Shown: in pieces, positions 19,842-28,318 of the stretch | How the letters are laid out: each line of letters opens with the position of its first letter | Numbering within the stretch: the first letter of the stretch is position 1 | NCBI RefSeq assembly: GCF_900101905.1 | Contig: NZ_FNAJ01000001.1 | Coordinates: 248,001 to 312,000, forward strand | Source: Myxococcus virescens | Lineage (GTDB): Bacteria; Myxococcota; Myxococcia; Myxococcales; Myxococcaceae | Direction: 5' to 3' | DNA length: 64,000 nt | Notes under the pieces: generated by a model | Seen by the model: only the letters and a program-made list of their open reading frames with translations | Databases searched by the model: none | What the model was told of the DNA's origin: nothing | Translations under genes and position numbers: made by a program

Positions 19842-21386
19842 TCAGGCGGCGGACGCCGGGGGCGCGGTCCTCGGCACGGTGGGCCACAGGACGGGGTTGC
19901 GCCGACCGTCCTCCACCCGCCGGGCCAGGTACGGCTCGCAGTCCCGGGCGTCGAAGGCCCGCTTCCAGGCCGCGAAGTTCCCTCCGGCCTTCCAGGCATC
20001 CATGGCCGCCAGCCCCGCCTCCGGACCGCACTGGGCCAGCATGTACTCCACCCAGGCCCAGCGCGCGGACGTCGGGCGCACCTCGGCGCGCCCCCGGAGC
20101 CCCTTGCGCAGTCGCTCCAGCCGCCCCTCCACCTCGCGAATGCCCATGAAGGGAGCGCCATCCAAGGGCGTGTTGCGCTTGGCCACGAAAGGCGCCACGC
20201 CCAGCGCCACCGGGAGGATGCGGGACAGCTCGCTGGTGAAGCGGATGAGCTCGTCGATGTCCGCGTCCTCTTCAGTCGGCAGACCCACGACGTTGTACAC
20301 CTTGAGCTGCTTCATCCCCGCCGTGCGGGCGAACGTCGCGGCCCGGACAATCTGTTCCTCTGAGTGCTTCCGGTCCACCATGTCCCGCAGGCGCTGTGAC
20401 GGCCCGTCCGCCGCCACCGTGAGGTTGGTGGCCCCTCCCCGCCGGAGCTGATCCACCAGTTCCTGGGTCAGCCGGTCCGCGCGCAGGGAGGACACCCCCA
20501 CCTCACGGCCGGACTCCACAATCGTCCGGAGCAACTCGACGATGCGCGGATGGTCCGTCACCGCCGCGCCCACCAACCCCACCCGGCGGGCATGCTCCGG
20601 AATCAGGGACAAGATGCGCTCCGGCGGCACCGTGCGCATGCCCCCATTCGTGGTGCGCCGCATGACGCAGTAATGGCAGCCCCGGGAGCAGCCCCGCTCC
20701 GGCTCGATGAGGAACATCGAGCGCAGCTCGGTGTGCGGTGTCACGATTTGCGACCGGGCAGGCAGCCGTGAATCCGTGGCCTTGGCCACGTGATATCGCG
20801 CTCCGCCCCGCCCGGGCACGCGGAAGCCCGGGATGCGGGCCAGGTGCGCCAGGAGGGCCTCGCGGTCCATGGTCGCCGCGGCCTCCACCAGCAGGTGGAT
20901 CAAATCCTCCGCCTCGCCCTGGACGAGCACGTCCACGAAGGGCTCCAGCGGATCCGGGTTGGAGAACGTCAACGGCCCGCCGCCCACCACGAGCGGATAG
21001 CGGCCATCCTGGCGCTCCTCCGCCAGGAGCGGGATGCCCGTCAGCTCCAACATGGAGAAGAGCCCCGTCAGCTCCAGCTCATACGCCACGGAGAAGGCCA
21101 GCATGTCGAAGTCAGCGACAGGGGCCTGGGACTCCCAGGTGAAGAGCGGCGTCCGGGTGCGCTTGAAGGCGTCCACGTCATCCGGAAGGAAGACGCGCTC
21201 GGCCGTCGCGCCAGGATGCTCGTGGATTTCACGGTAGATGGCCTGGTAGCCGAGCGAGCTCATGCCTACGTGGTAGGGGCTGGGGTAGCAGAGGGCCACC
21301 CGATAGGGCGCCGCCTTGTGCAGCGTGCCCTGTTCGTCCGCCAGCAAGCTGCGAACGCGCTCGATGAGTGAGTAACGGCCCTCCAT
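19842..21386 (-). CDS. Radical SAM protein with N-terminal B12-binding-like region
   Basis: A 514-aa predicted [4Fe-4S] enzyme. An N-terminal region (RVALCYPSPYHVGMSSLGYQAIYR ... PLVVGGGPLTFSNPDPLEPFVDVLVQGEAE) resembles the cobalamin-binding domain of B12-dependent radical SAM enzymes. The cluster motif CSRGCHYC (CxxxCxxC) comes at about residue 229, followed by a TIM-barrel-like region with ADGPSQRLRDMVDRKHSEEQ and KVYNVVGLPTEEDAD. It looks related to the TIGR03960-type radical SAM family. The reaction is unknown, and methylation or methylthiolation is only possible by analogy. The ATG at 21386 follows GGAGG, and an upstream ATG at 21419 is also open. Confidence 0.82.
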   Translation of the reverse strand: MEGRYSLIERVRSLLADEQGTLHKAAPYRVALCYPSPYHVGMSSLGYQAIYREIHEHPGATAERVFLPDDVDAFKRTRTPLFTWESQAPVADFDMLAFSVAYELELTGLFSMLELTGIPLLAEERQDGRYPLVVGGGPLTFSNPDPLEPFVDVLVQGEAEDLIHLLVEAAATMDREALLAHLARIPGFRVPGRGGARYHVAKATDSRLPARSQIVTPHTELRSMFLIEPERGCSRGCHYCVMRRTTNGGMRTVPPERILSLIPEHARRVGLVGAAVTDHPRIVELLRTIVESGREVGVSSLRADRLTQELVDQLRRGGATNLTVAADGPSQRLRDMVDRKHSEEQIVRAATFARTAGMKQLKVYNVVGLPTEEDADIDELIRFTSELSRILPVALGVAPFVAKRNTPLDGAPFMGIREVEGRLERLRKGLRGRAEVRPTSARWAWVEYMLAQCGPEAGLAAMDAWKAGGNFAAWKRAFDARDCEPYLARRVEDGRRNPVLWPTVPRTAPPASAA

Positions 21387-21421
21387 GTGCCTCCAGTACA
21401 GGTCCAGCCTTTTAAACACCG

Positions 21422-21494
21422 CGGCCCCGGTCAGCCACTCCCATGTGGGGAGAGACCGCCGGGGCCGAGGTGCGCCACCCAGGTGGGGTGGCGC
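21422..21494. terminator. Tandem hairpins downstream of the Oar-associated lipoprotein gene
   Basis: GCGCCACCC (21472-21480) pairs with GGGTGGCGC (21486-21494) over a 5-nt loop. CGGCCCCGG (21422-21430) pairs with CCGGGGCCG (21459-21467), with an inner CTCCC/GGGAG stem. On the minus strand the second hairpin is followed by GTGTTTAAAA. They most likely end the oar-lipoprotein transcript. They also lie just upstream of the radical SAM start at 21386 and could affect its leader. Confidence 0.55.
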
Positions 21495-21517
21495 GGTTCA
21501 GCAGACGACTTGCTCGA

Positions 21518-22234
21518 CTACTTGAACGACGGGACCTGGTTCGTCGGGACGCAGCAGTTCTCCGCACTCACCGAGTAGACGGAGGCGCAGTTCGCGGTGG
21601 TGATGCACGTCGCCGCAAAGTCCGGGCTCAGGCCGGAGCCTGGACCGCAGTTCTCCGCCGGGGAATCCGACTCGGGGTCACAACCGACCGCCGGCCAGAT
21701 GGCGTTCATCACGTACTTCGAGGTGCAACCATTGTTCGTGTAGGTCAACTCACCCGTCATCTGGGTGCCCGGAGCCGCAGGCGCCGAGTACACGCGGACA
21801 TTGGCGTACTGGTACACGATCTCGTTCGCCGGGGAGGCCACGTTGACGCGGGCCGCCGGGAAGCTGGGCGCGTTGCAGAAGTCCTCGGCGTCGCGGTCGT
21901 TCGCCAAGTCGCCCAGCGCGGTCTGCGCGCTCTGGTCCGTGGTGTCATCCTTAGCGCCAGCGGATGCCAGGGTCTGAGGCCGGAGCGCGAGCTTCGCGGT
22001 GCCGTTATCCAGGTCGATGTAACGGTAGACACCCAGCATCTCCGCAGTCGGAGCGACGGTGTCGCACGCATTGCCAGAAGCATCCCGGCCAGCCTCCACC
22101 CGGTCGTACTTCACGGCCCAGTGGGGAGACTCCTGCACGAAGCAGCCGGGGTCAGGCTGCTCGACGCTGCAACCCGACAACAGGCTTCCCGTGCCCAGGA
22201 GAACCAACGCAGTTTTCACGATGTTCTTGGTCAT
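21518..22234 (-). CDS. Cysteine-rich lipoprotein downstream of oar
   Basis: A 238-aa secreted protein with signal peptide MTKNIVKTALVLLGTGSLLSGC and lipidated Cys22. The mature chain has about ten Cys (for example PDPGCFV, GNACDT, EDFCNAP, NNGCTS, AVGCDP, ENCGPG, ATCITTANCAS, ENCCVP) and no recognised domain. Disulphides and an outer-membrane location are likely. It follows oar by 36 nt on the same strand and ends at tandem hairpins, so it is probably made together with Oar. A role as an accessory lipoprotein of the receptor is inferred from position only. Confidence 0.85.
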   Translation of the reverse strand: MTKNIVKTALVLLGTGSLLSGCSVEQPDPGCFVQESPHWAVKYDRVEAGRDASGNACDTVAPTAEMLGVYRYIDLDNGTAKLALRPQTLASAGAKDDTTDQSAQTALGDLANDRDAEDFCNAPSFPAARVNVASPANEIVYQYANVRVYSAPAAPGTQMTGELTYTNNGCTSKYVMNAIWPAVGCDPESDSPAENCGPGSGLSPDFAATCITTANCASVYSVSAENCCVPTNQVPSFK

Positions 22235-22270
22235 GTGACTGATGTTCCGATTCCGTGATTGGGCCTGGGA

Positions 22271-25200
22271 TTAGAACGTGTACCGGATGCCGAAGCGGAC
22301 CTGACGGGGCGCCTGGTACGAGAGCGGGTTCTTGAAGTTCTTGTTCACGTCACCGTCGACACTGCCGAAGGGCTCATCACGCGGCGCCTGGTCCTGGAAC
22401 TCCACGCGGCCCGGGAGGTTCTCCAGGTCAGCAGGCGTGCCACCCGGGATGGGCTTGATGTCGCGCACGGTATACGTCTGGTCGACCGTGTTCACGCCCT
22501 GGAAGTTGAAGAGGTTGAACACGTCCAGGGTGAACGACACCACGCTGTCCTTGCTGACGCGGTAGTTCACGCCAATGTTGGAGTCGATGGTGTTGATCCA
22601 CGGCGTACGACCGCCAGCACCACGGGGGAGGACGAAGGACTCGTCCTGGAGGTAGGCCCAGTGGCTACCCCAGTAGTTGATCGGCGTACCAGAGCTACCG
22701 CGGTAGGAGACACCCACGCTCGCCGACAGGGCGTTCGAGATGTTGAACTCCTTCGCACCGAAGACCTTGATCTGGTGCGTGCGGTCGAACGGCAGCAGAC
22801 CCGTGCGGTTCTCCAGGAGCTCGATGAGGTCGAAGTCCGAGAGGATGTTCGGGTCGAGCTGGCCCGTCTCAGGACGGAACAGACCGGGGTAGTTACCGTA
22901 CAGGCGCGACCAGGTGTAGTTGGCCTGGGCGAGCCAGCCGTCGGCGAACGTACGGTTCAGGTAGACGGTGACGTTGTCGTAGTTACGAACCGGCTCCGGG
23001 AACTCACCAGCGAAGCCGCTGCCGGGGTTACCGAGGAAGTACGTGTTGCCGTCGTCGCGGCTCATGTCCTCGATGACCGAGTTCATGTTCTTGTGCGTGT
23101 AGCTCGCACCCAGGCGGGTGTTCGCCAGCACCTCGTACTCGGCGCCAACCACGATTTCGTCGGACGACTGGGCCTTGAGGTCCGGGTCGACCGGTGTGCC
23201 GCCTGCCGTGCCGCCCGTGTAGAAGCGGTTCACGTTGCGGCTGCTCTCCGGAATGGCAAGCAGGTTCGCGTCGGTGTTGCACGTAGCCTGCTGGCTCTCG
23301 AAGCTGGACGGGTCGCACGAGGTGGCCGTGCCCTCGCCCGGCTCCGCGAGGGAGCGACGCGCGGAGATGCGGTTCTCACCCGGGAACGCGCGGTCCATCA
23401 GGTTGAGCGGGACCTGCTCGTAGTAACGAGCGAAGTTCACGAACACCTTCGCGCGGCCGTTGGCGAACGGGTCGACGATGGCGCCGATACGCGGCGACCA
23501 CTGATTGCCGAGCATCAGCGAGAGGTCGCCGTTGCCGCCGTAGAGCGCCTGCACGTCGTAGCGGACGCCCAGGTTCAGGGTCACCCGGTTCGCGATGGAC
23601 CAGGAGTCCTGGAGGAAGCCACCGACCGTGGTGCTGGTCGTCTTGGCCTTCTGGGTGAACTGCGTCACCGCAGAGTCAGGGCCGGTCTGATACCCGTAGC
23701 GACGCGCATCGTGCACGGCGGGGCCCTGGCCAGCAGCCCAGTTCCCACCCTCCTGATAGTACACACCGCCGCCGTACGCCTTCACCTGGTCGAACGACAG
23801 CAACTCGACGTCCACGCCAGCCTTGAACACGTGGGTGCCCAGCGCGTTCAGCAGGTAGGTGGCCTTCGCGTTGGCCTGGTAGCGATCCAGCGTCTGGTCG
23901 CTCATGAAGGCAGGGCCGCCCACCGCGTAGCCCGTCACCGGGCAGCGGATCAGCTGCTCTTCGGGCGTGCTGCCGCAGGCACCCTCCTGCCCCTCGGGCA
24001 GGGCCTCGAACAGGGTCAGCGGGCGCGGGCTCGTGTACACCATCCGCGAGTAGCCAGCCAGGCCTGTGCGATCGCCCAGGTTGCTGCCGTCACCCGGCAG
24101 GGTGGACGCGGTCTGATGGAACCAACCGAGGTTCGCATCAACGAGGACCTTCTTGTCCGCGAAGGCACCGGCGTACTTGAGGGCCATCGACGTCGTGTTG
24201 GCCTTCGTCTCCGTGAGACCGAAGTCACCCGGACGGGAAGCCAGCACGCCCGGCAGGCCTCCCGACTGGGGATTGACGCTCAGCTTCCCAAGGCCACCCG
24301 TCGAGGTCGGCGTGCCGTTCAGGGCGAACGACACGTTGTGGTCCTGGTTAATGAGGTACGTCAACTTACCCATGTACTGAATGGTACGGGAGTCGGCGTA
24401 GTAGTTCGTGGCCGAGCCGGGGATCGGATCCACGACCGAGAAGTCGGTCTCGTCCCGGATGGGGTTGCCCGCGTCATCGAGGCGCAGCGCATTGAGCGTG
24501 CGGGTGTGCTGGTAGCGGGTGAACGACGGCGCGAAGCCGGCGAAGAACCACAGCTTGTCCTTGAGGATCGGACCACCGAGGGTGGCGCCGAAGTCGCCCA
24601 GGTTCTGCAGCTGGTTCTGGCCGGTGATGACCGTGCCCTCTTCACGAACCTGCTTGCGGGTACCCTCGAGGGTGCCCGGCGTCCAGTTCGCGAACACGGA
24701 GCCGTGGAACTCGTTGGAGCCCGACCGGGTGACCGCGTTGATGACGCCGCCGGTGGACCGGCCGAACTCCGGCATGTAACCGCCGGTGATGATGTTCACG
24801 TCCTGCACGAACTCGATGCTCAACGGGCTGGCGTTCACGCCGAAGGCCGGGTCGTTCGTGGACAGGCCGTCCACCACGTAGCCGTTCTCAGGCGAGGTCG
24901 AGCCGTTGATGGACACGCCGTAGTTGTCGTTCTGGGCGCCAGGCGCGAGCTCGGCCAGGGACTCGAAGGAGCGGGTCGCGCCGCCCTTACCACCTGGACG
25001 CGCAACGGCGATGCGCTTGATGAACTCCTGGTCGACGTTCACGCCCATCGTCGTGGAACCCACGTCGATGGTCGGGGGCGCGCCGACGATCTCCACCACC
25101 TCACCGAGCGCCTCGGGGAGCAGCTCCACGTTGACGCGGATGGTGCGGTTGAGGCGCAGCTGGATGGCCGAACGCGCGTACGGCTTGAACTGCTCCTTCT

Positions 25201-25453
25201 CGAACCGCAGGGTATAGTCGCCGGGGGGCAACTGGGGGATGCGGTAGTTACCCTGCGCGTCGGTGACGACCGTCTGCTCACCCTGAAGGTTGGGCGAGGT
25301 GGCGGTCACAACGACGTCAGCGGCAGGCTGCCGACTCTGAGCGTCGATCACCGTACCGATGATCGTGCTCGACTGTGCGAAAGCCGCGGATCCGTACAGC
25401 AGACCTGCGGCGACAACAACTCCGGTTTCCCGGAGCACTCGGTTCAAGTGCAT
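22271..25453 (-). CDS. oar: TonB-dependent outer-membrane receptor, Oar family
   Basis: A 1060-aa outer-membrane protein. Signal peptide MHLNRVLRETGVVVAAGLLYGSAAFAQ is followed by a carboxypeptidase-regulatory-like domain (about 28-110: TIIGTVIDAQSRQPAADVVV ... LPPGDYTLRFEKEQF). A plug domain has SINGSTSPENGYVVDGLSTNDPAFG and FVQDVNIITGGYMPEFGRSTGGVI. The long beta-barrel ends in the aromatic VRFGIRYTF. Length and N-terminus match what I recall of Myxococcus Oar, which is needed for development and has been reported to act in secretion of protease PopC. The ATG at 25453 has GGAGGGG upstream. It diverges from tonB-exbB-exbD-exbD, which probably energises it. A promoter lies at 25497-25524. Confidence 0.92.
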   Translation of the reverse strand: MHLNRVLRETGVVVAAGLLYGSAAFAQSSTIIGTVIDAQSRQPAADVVVTATSPNLQGEQTVVTDAQGNYRIPQLPPGDYTLRFEKEQFKPYARSAIQLRLNRTIRVNVELLPEALGEVVEIVGAPPTIDVGSTTMGVNVDQEFIKRIAVARPGGKGGATRSFESLAELAPGAQNDNYGVSINGSTSPENGYVVDGLSTNDPAFGVNASPLSIEFVQDVNIITGGYMPEFGRSTGGVINAVTRSGSNEFHGSVFANWTPGTLEGTRKQVREEGTVITGQNQLQNLGDFGATLGGPILKDKLWFFAGFAPSFTRYQHTRTLNALRLDDAGNPIRDETDFSVVDPIPGSATNYYADSRTIQYMGKLTYLINQDHNVSFALNGTPTSTGGLGKLSVNPQSGGLPGVLASRPGDFGLTETKANTTSMALKYAGAFADKKVLVDANLGWFHQTASTLPGDGSNLGDRTGLAGYSRMVYTSPRPLTLFEALPEGQEGACGSTPEEQLIRCPVTGYAVGGPAFMSDQTLDRYQANAKATYLLNALGTHVFKAGVDVELLSFDQVKAYGGGVYYQEGGNWAAGQGPAVHDARRYGYQTGPDSAVTQFTQKAKTTSTTVGGFLQDSWSIANRVTLNLGVRYDVQALYGGNGDLSLMLGNQWSPRIGAIVDPFANGRAKVFVNFARYYEQVPLNLMDRAFPGENRISARRSLAEPGEGTATSCDPSSFESQQATCNTDANLLAIPESSRNVNRFYTGGTAGGTPVDPDLKAQSSDEIVVGAEYEVLANTRLGASYTHKNMNSVIEDMSRDDGNTYFLGNPGSGFAGEFPEPVRNYDNVTVYLNRTFADGWLAQANYTWSRLYGNYPGLFRPETGQLDPNILSDFDLIELLENRTGLLPFDRTHQIKVFGAKEFNISNALSASVGVSYRGSSGTPINYWGSHWAYLQDESFVLPRGAGGRTPWINTIDSNIGVNYRVSKDSVVSFTLDVFNLFNFQGVNTVDQTYTVRDIKPIPGGTPADLENLPGRVEFQDQAPRDEPFGSVDGDVNKNFKNPLSYQAPRQVRFGIRYTF

Positions 25454-25496
25454 ACCAGACCCCTCCAAGGTGGGCTGCAAGTGAAAATGACCCGGG

Positions 25497-25524
25497 AAAA
25501 TATCCGAGGTCGAGCAGTTGTCAA
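25497..25524 (-). promoter_or_regulatory. Sigma-70-type promoter of oar
   Basis: On the minus strand TTGACA (25524-25519) is separated by 16 nt from TATTTT (25502-25497). The predicted start near 25490 gives a leader of about 36 nt that includes the ribosome site. The -35 is a perfect consensus. Confidence 0.6.
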
Positions 25525-25593
25525 TAGACCGTTGCTTTTTGGTAACCAGTGGGGCAATTGCGCGATCACGCCCCGTCCGTCGACCGTGCTTGC

Positions 25594-25621
25594 TTGAACC
25601 TGGAACGCGTTTCTGTATGGT
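25594..25621 (+). promoter_or_regulatory. Sigma-70-type promoter of the tonB-exbBD operon
   Basis: TTGAAC (25594-25599), 16 nt, then TATGGT (25616-25621). Transcription would start near 25628, about 60 nt before the tonB ATG. It is back to back with the oar promoter, about 70 nt apart, so one regulator in between could control both units. Confidence 0.5.
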
Positions 25622-25687
25622 AGCGCGCCCTTTCATCCGGGCGGAGCGTCGCCAATGGGTGTCCACTGGTGAAGAGGAGTCTAGTGC

Positions 25688-26443
25688 ATGTTCGATTCAG
25701 TCCTTGACCGTGGTCAGGGGCCCAAGTCGCGATTCGGCGTCGGGGCTACTGTCTCGGTTATCCTCCATGTGGCGCTGTTCGGCCTCTCCATCTGGCTGTC
25801 GACGCGACCGCCCGTCGAGGAGGAGAAGGAGATTGAGGTCACGCTGAAGGCGACCATGGCACCGCCTCCGCCGCCCCCTCCTCCTCCACCGCCTCCTGCC
25901 TCTTCGAGCAAGCCGAAGACGCAGCCCAAGAAGCCCAAGAAGCCGGACGCCATCGTCCAGCCGAAGGAGATTCCGAAGGAGGTCCCGAAGGAAGTGGAGC
26001 CCTCCGAAGAGCCTCCCGCTGAAGAAGAAGAGGCGAGCGAAGAAGCCGTCGAGGGCGGCGTGGAAGGTGGCGTGGTGGGCGGCGTCGTCGGTGGCGTCGT
26101 CGGTGGTGTGATTGGCGGCGTGGTCGGCGGCCAGCTTGGCGGGACGGGAACCGACGTGCTTCCGTTCGGTGCGGGCATGACGCGGCCGGAGAAGCTGTCG
26201 GGTCCTCAGCCCGAGTACTCTCGTGAGGCGCTCGAGGCTCGCGTCCAGGGAACGATGATCGTGAAGTGCATCGTCACCGTGGAAGGTCGAGTGGAGAACT
26301 GCCGGATCATCAAGCCCCTGCCCCACATGGACCGGGCCGTCCTGGACGCGCTGGCGTCGTCGCGCTACAAGCCGGTCACGTTCCAGGGCCGTCCTGTGCA
26401 GGTGGACTACACCTTCACCCTGAACTTCAAGCTGCCGCGCTGA
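25688..26443 (+). CDS. tonB: TonB-family energy transducer
   Basis: A 251-aa protein that links the inner-membrane proton motor to outer-membrane receptors. It has one N-terminal membrane anchor (about residues 19-38: VGATVSVILHVALFGLSIWL), then a 12-residue proline run. A Lys/Pro and Glu-rich periplasmic spacer follows, then a Gly/Val segment built of VVGG units (about 122-148). The C-terminal TonB domain (about 160-251) carries PEYSREALEARVQGTMIVKCIVTVEGRV and ends VDYTFTLNFKLPR. GAGGAG lies before the ATG. As the first gene before exbB and two exbD genes, and divergent from oar, it is the probable partner of that receptor. Confidence 0.92.
   Translation: MFDSVLDRGQGPKSRFGVGATVSVILHVALFGLSIWLSTRPPVEEEKEIEVTLKATMAPPPPPPPPPPPPASSSKPKTQPKKPKKPDAIVQPKEIPKEVPKEVEPSEEPPAEEEEASEEAVEGGVEGGVVGGVVGGVVGGVIGGVVGGQLGGTGTDVLPFGAGMTRPEKLSGPQPEYSREALEARVQGTMIVKCIVTVEGRVENCRIIKPLPHMDRAVLDALASSRYKPVTFQGRPVQVDYTFTLNFKLPR
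26052..26135 (+). repeat. In-frame 12-bp repeats encoding a Gly/Val linker in TonB
   Basis: About six imperfect copies of a 12-bp unit (such as GTCGTCGGTGGC) encode repeated Val-Val-Gly-Gly. The unit is a whole number of codons, so changes in copy number would only lengthen or shorten the periplasmic spacer. Confidence 0.6.
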
Positions 26444-26514
26444 GTCCGGGCGCGTCGTCTAGAGGCGTATTGCTGACTACCCCGCGCTCGTGAGGAGGAG
26501 CGCTCAACCCAACC

Positions 26515-27198
26515 ATGCAATTCACTCTCGCAGAAATCTGGGATCACACGGGCCTCTTCGCCCGTATGATCATCTTCACCCTGGGCATCATGTCCATCGC
26601 CTCGCTGGTCGTGTTGGCGGAGCGCATGATCGTCTTCCGCAAGACGCGGTCTGACAGCCGCAACTTCGCCGCGAAGATGGGTGCCATCCTGGCCAAAGGC
26701 GACCTGAACACGGCCGCCAACACCAACCTGGGCAAGGATGTGGGCCACCTGGGCCGGGTGATCAACTCCGGACTGACGGCGTACCGGATCAGCCCGAACA
26801 ACAAGGACGTGGCGGTGGAGTCGGTGGCGCGCGCGCTGGAGCGTCAGGCGCAGCGTGAGGTCCAGAGCATGAAGCGCGGTCTGGGCCTGCTGGCCACGGT
26901 CGGCTCCACGGCGCCGTTCGTCGGTCTGCTCGGTACCACGATGGGTATCGTCAACGCCTTCCAGCTGATGGCGCAGGCGGGCTCCGGTGGTCTCGGCACG
27001 ATCTCCGCCGGTATCGCCGAGGCGCTCATCACCACGGCCTTCGGTCTGCTCGTGGCCATCCCCGCAGTGATGGCGTACAACTTCCTGCAGGGCTGGGTGG
27101 ACGCGCGCTCGGTGGACATCTCCGAGTCGTCCAACGAGTTCCTGGACGTGGTTGCCCGCCACCTGGGTGGTGGCGCGCACTCCTCGAACGCCGCCTGA
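26515..27198 (+). CDS. exbB: ExbB/TolQ/MotA-family proton channel subunit
   Basis: A 227-aa inner-membrane protein of the ExbB family. The first helix lies in LFARMIIFTLGIMSIASLVVLAERM. The two conserved helices are in the stretch GLGLLATVGSTAPFVGLLGTTMGIVNAFQ ... GISEALITT-like (here GIAEALITTAFGLLVAIPAVMAYN). The conserved GSTAPFVGLLGTVxGI motif is present with TTMGI. With the two ExbD proteins it would form the proton-driven motor that moves TonB. The gap from tonB is 71 nt. AglQ/TolQ-like gliding motors share this fold, but the adjacent TonB favours the ExbB role. Confidence 0.92.
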   Translation: MQFTLAEIWDHTGLFARMIIFTLGIMSIASLVVLAERMIVFRKTRSDSRNFAAKMGAILAKGDLNTAANTNLGKDVGHLGRVINSGLTAYRISPNNKDVAVESVARALERQAQREVQSMKRGLGLLATVGSTAPFVGLLGTTMGIVNAFQLMAQAGSGGLGTISAGIAEALITTAFGLLVAIPAVMAYNFLQGWVDARSVDISESSNEFLDVVARHLGGGAHSSNAA

Positions 27199-27231
27199 GC
27201 CGTCCCGGGCGAGTCGGGGACGACCCGATGC

Positions 27232-27290
27232 CCTTCACGGTGACCCTGTCTCCAGCTCTTCTTCGGGGCGCTGGAGGCCCACCGTGAAGG
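27232..27290 (+). promoter_or_regulatory. Long hairpin between exbB and the first exbD
   Basis: CCTTCACGGTG (27232-27242) pairs perfectly with CACCGTGAAGG (27280-27290), an 11-bp outer stem. Inside it TCCAGC (27251-27256) pairs with GCTGGA (27270-27275). No T-tract follows. It sits in the only sizable gap of the motor operon. It may serve as an RNA-processing or partial-termination signal that sets the ExbB to ExbD ratio. That is an inference. Confidence 0.5.
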
Positions 27291-27323
27291 CGGGCACCTC
27301 CTTACCAGGAAACAGGTAAAGAC

Positions 27324-27740
27324 ATGGGAATGTCAGCAGGCCCCAAGGGGAGCGTCAAGAGCGACATCAACGTCACGCCGCTGGTCGACGTGGTGCTGGT
27401 ACTCCTCATCATCTTCATGGTCGTCACCCCGATGCTCCAGCGTGGCAAGTCCGTGGAGCTCCCGAAGGCCACCGAGATCGAGAAGGAAGGAAAAGGGAAG
27501 GAATCCGACCCGCTCATCCTCTCCATCACCCCGGACAAGAAGGTGTTCGTGGAGAACGACCAGGTGGATGAGAAAGGGCTCCAGGAGAAGCTTACCGAGG
27601 AGATGTTGAAGGATCCAGGCAAGAAGATCCTGCTCAAGGGCGACAACGCGCTCAGCGTCGGTGACGTGCGCAAGGTGCTGGACGTGGCTCGCAAGTCCAA
27701 GGCCAAGCAGATCTCCCTGGGCGTCGAGGAGAAGAAGTAA
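27324..27740 (+). CDS. exbD: ExbD/TolR-family subunit, first copy
   Basis: A 138-aa single-pass protein. The N-terminal KSDINVTPLVDVVLVLLIIFMVVTPMLQRG contains the membrane helix with the proton-carrying Asp in the LVDVVLVLL motif. The periplasmic part (about 45-138) shows the ExbD fold, with ADPLILSITPDKKVFV-like strands and a C-terminal helix. GGAAACAGG precedes the start. Its TAA overlaps the ATG of the second exbD (TAATG), a sign of coupled translation. Confidence 0.92.
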   Translation: MGMSAGPKGSVKSDINVTPLVDVVLVLLIIFMVVTPMLQRGKSVELPKATEIEKEGKGKESDPLILSITPDKKVFVENDQVDEKGLQEKLTEEMLKDPGKKILLKGDNALSVGDVRKVLDVARKSKAKQISLGVEEKK

Positions 27741-28240
27741 TGGCCGGCCGCAAGCAACGACAGTGGGTCAAGCCCCAGGCGCAGCCGAACTCGGAGATCA
27801 ACGTCACGCCGCTGGTCGACGTGGTGCTGGTGCTGCTCATCATCTTCATGGTCGTCACGCCGCTCCTCGAGAAGGACATCGTGGTGCGCGTGCCGGACAC
27901 CGAGGTCGAACAGGAGCCGACGCCTCCCGACCCGAACGACCAGCAGTTGGTGGTGCAGCTCGACAAGGACGGTGGCTACTCCATCAACACGGAGAAGATT
28001 GCCCCCGCCGACTACGTGACGCGGCTCAAGCGCATGCTCGCCGCCAAGAAGGCCGACGACAAAGTCGTCTTCTTCATGGCGGATGACGCCACCAACTACG
28101 GGCGGCTCATCACCGCGCTGGACGGCGCGAAGGCCGCTGGTGCGAAAGTGCTGGGCATGGCCACGGAGCTGCCGCAGAACGCCATCATCCAGGGCACGTC
28201 GGTCGATACGCCGGCTCCGCCCCCCGCACCCACGCCCTGA
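27740..28240 (+). CDS. exbD: ExbD/TolR-family subunit, second copy
   Basis: A 166-aa paralogue of the preceding protein. It has a longer basic cytosolic N-terminus (MAGRKQRQWVKPQAQPN), then SEINVTPLVDVVLVLLIIFMVVTPLLEKD with the conserved Asp. The periplasmic domain has a Pro-rich C-terminus (APPPAPTP). Two adjacent exbD genes behind one exbB suggest a heteromeric ExbD pair. This is known from some other TonB systems, but it is not shown here. Confidence 0.92.
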   Translation: MAGRKQRQWVKPQAQPNSEINVTPLVDVVLVLLIIFMVVTPLLEKDIVVRVPDTEVEQEPTPPDPNDQQLVVQLDKDGGYSINTEKIAPADYVTRLKRMLAAKKADDKVVFFMADDATNYGRLITALDGAKAAGAKVLGMATELPQNAIIQGTSVDTPAPPPAPTP

Positions 28241-28280
28241 GACTCCTCTTCCGGAGCCTACGCTCCGGGTGGGTACGTGG

Positions 28281-28309
28281 TTCACATCGAGAAGCTCGTC
28301 GGCTAGAGT
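28281..28309 (+). promoter_or_regulatory. Promoter giving a probably leaderless DUF2378 transcript
   Basis: TTCACA (28281-28286), a 17-nt spacer, then TAGAGT (28304-28309). The ATG lies at 28319, 9 nt after the -10 box, and the bases between contain no Shine-Dalgarno. The predicted start of transcription falls within a few bases of the ATG. Confidence 0.5.
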
Positions 28310-28318
28310 TCACTCCTC

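Noticed and set aside
22259..25597. 1112-codon open frame antisense to oar
   Set aside because: Same cause: it mirrors the oar codons, and oar has full domain support.
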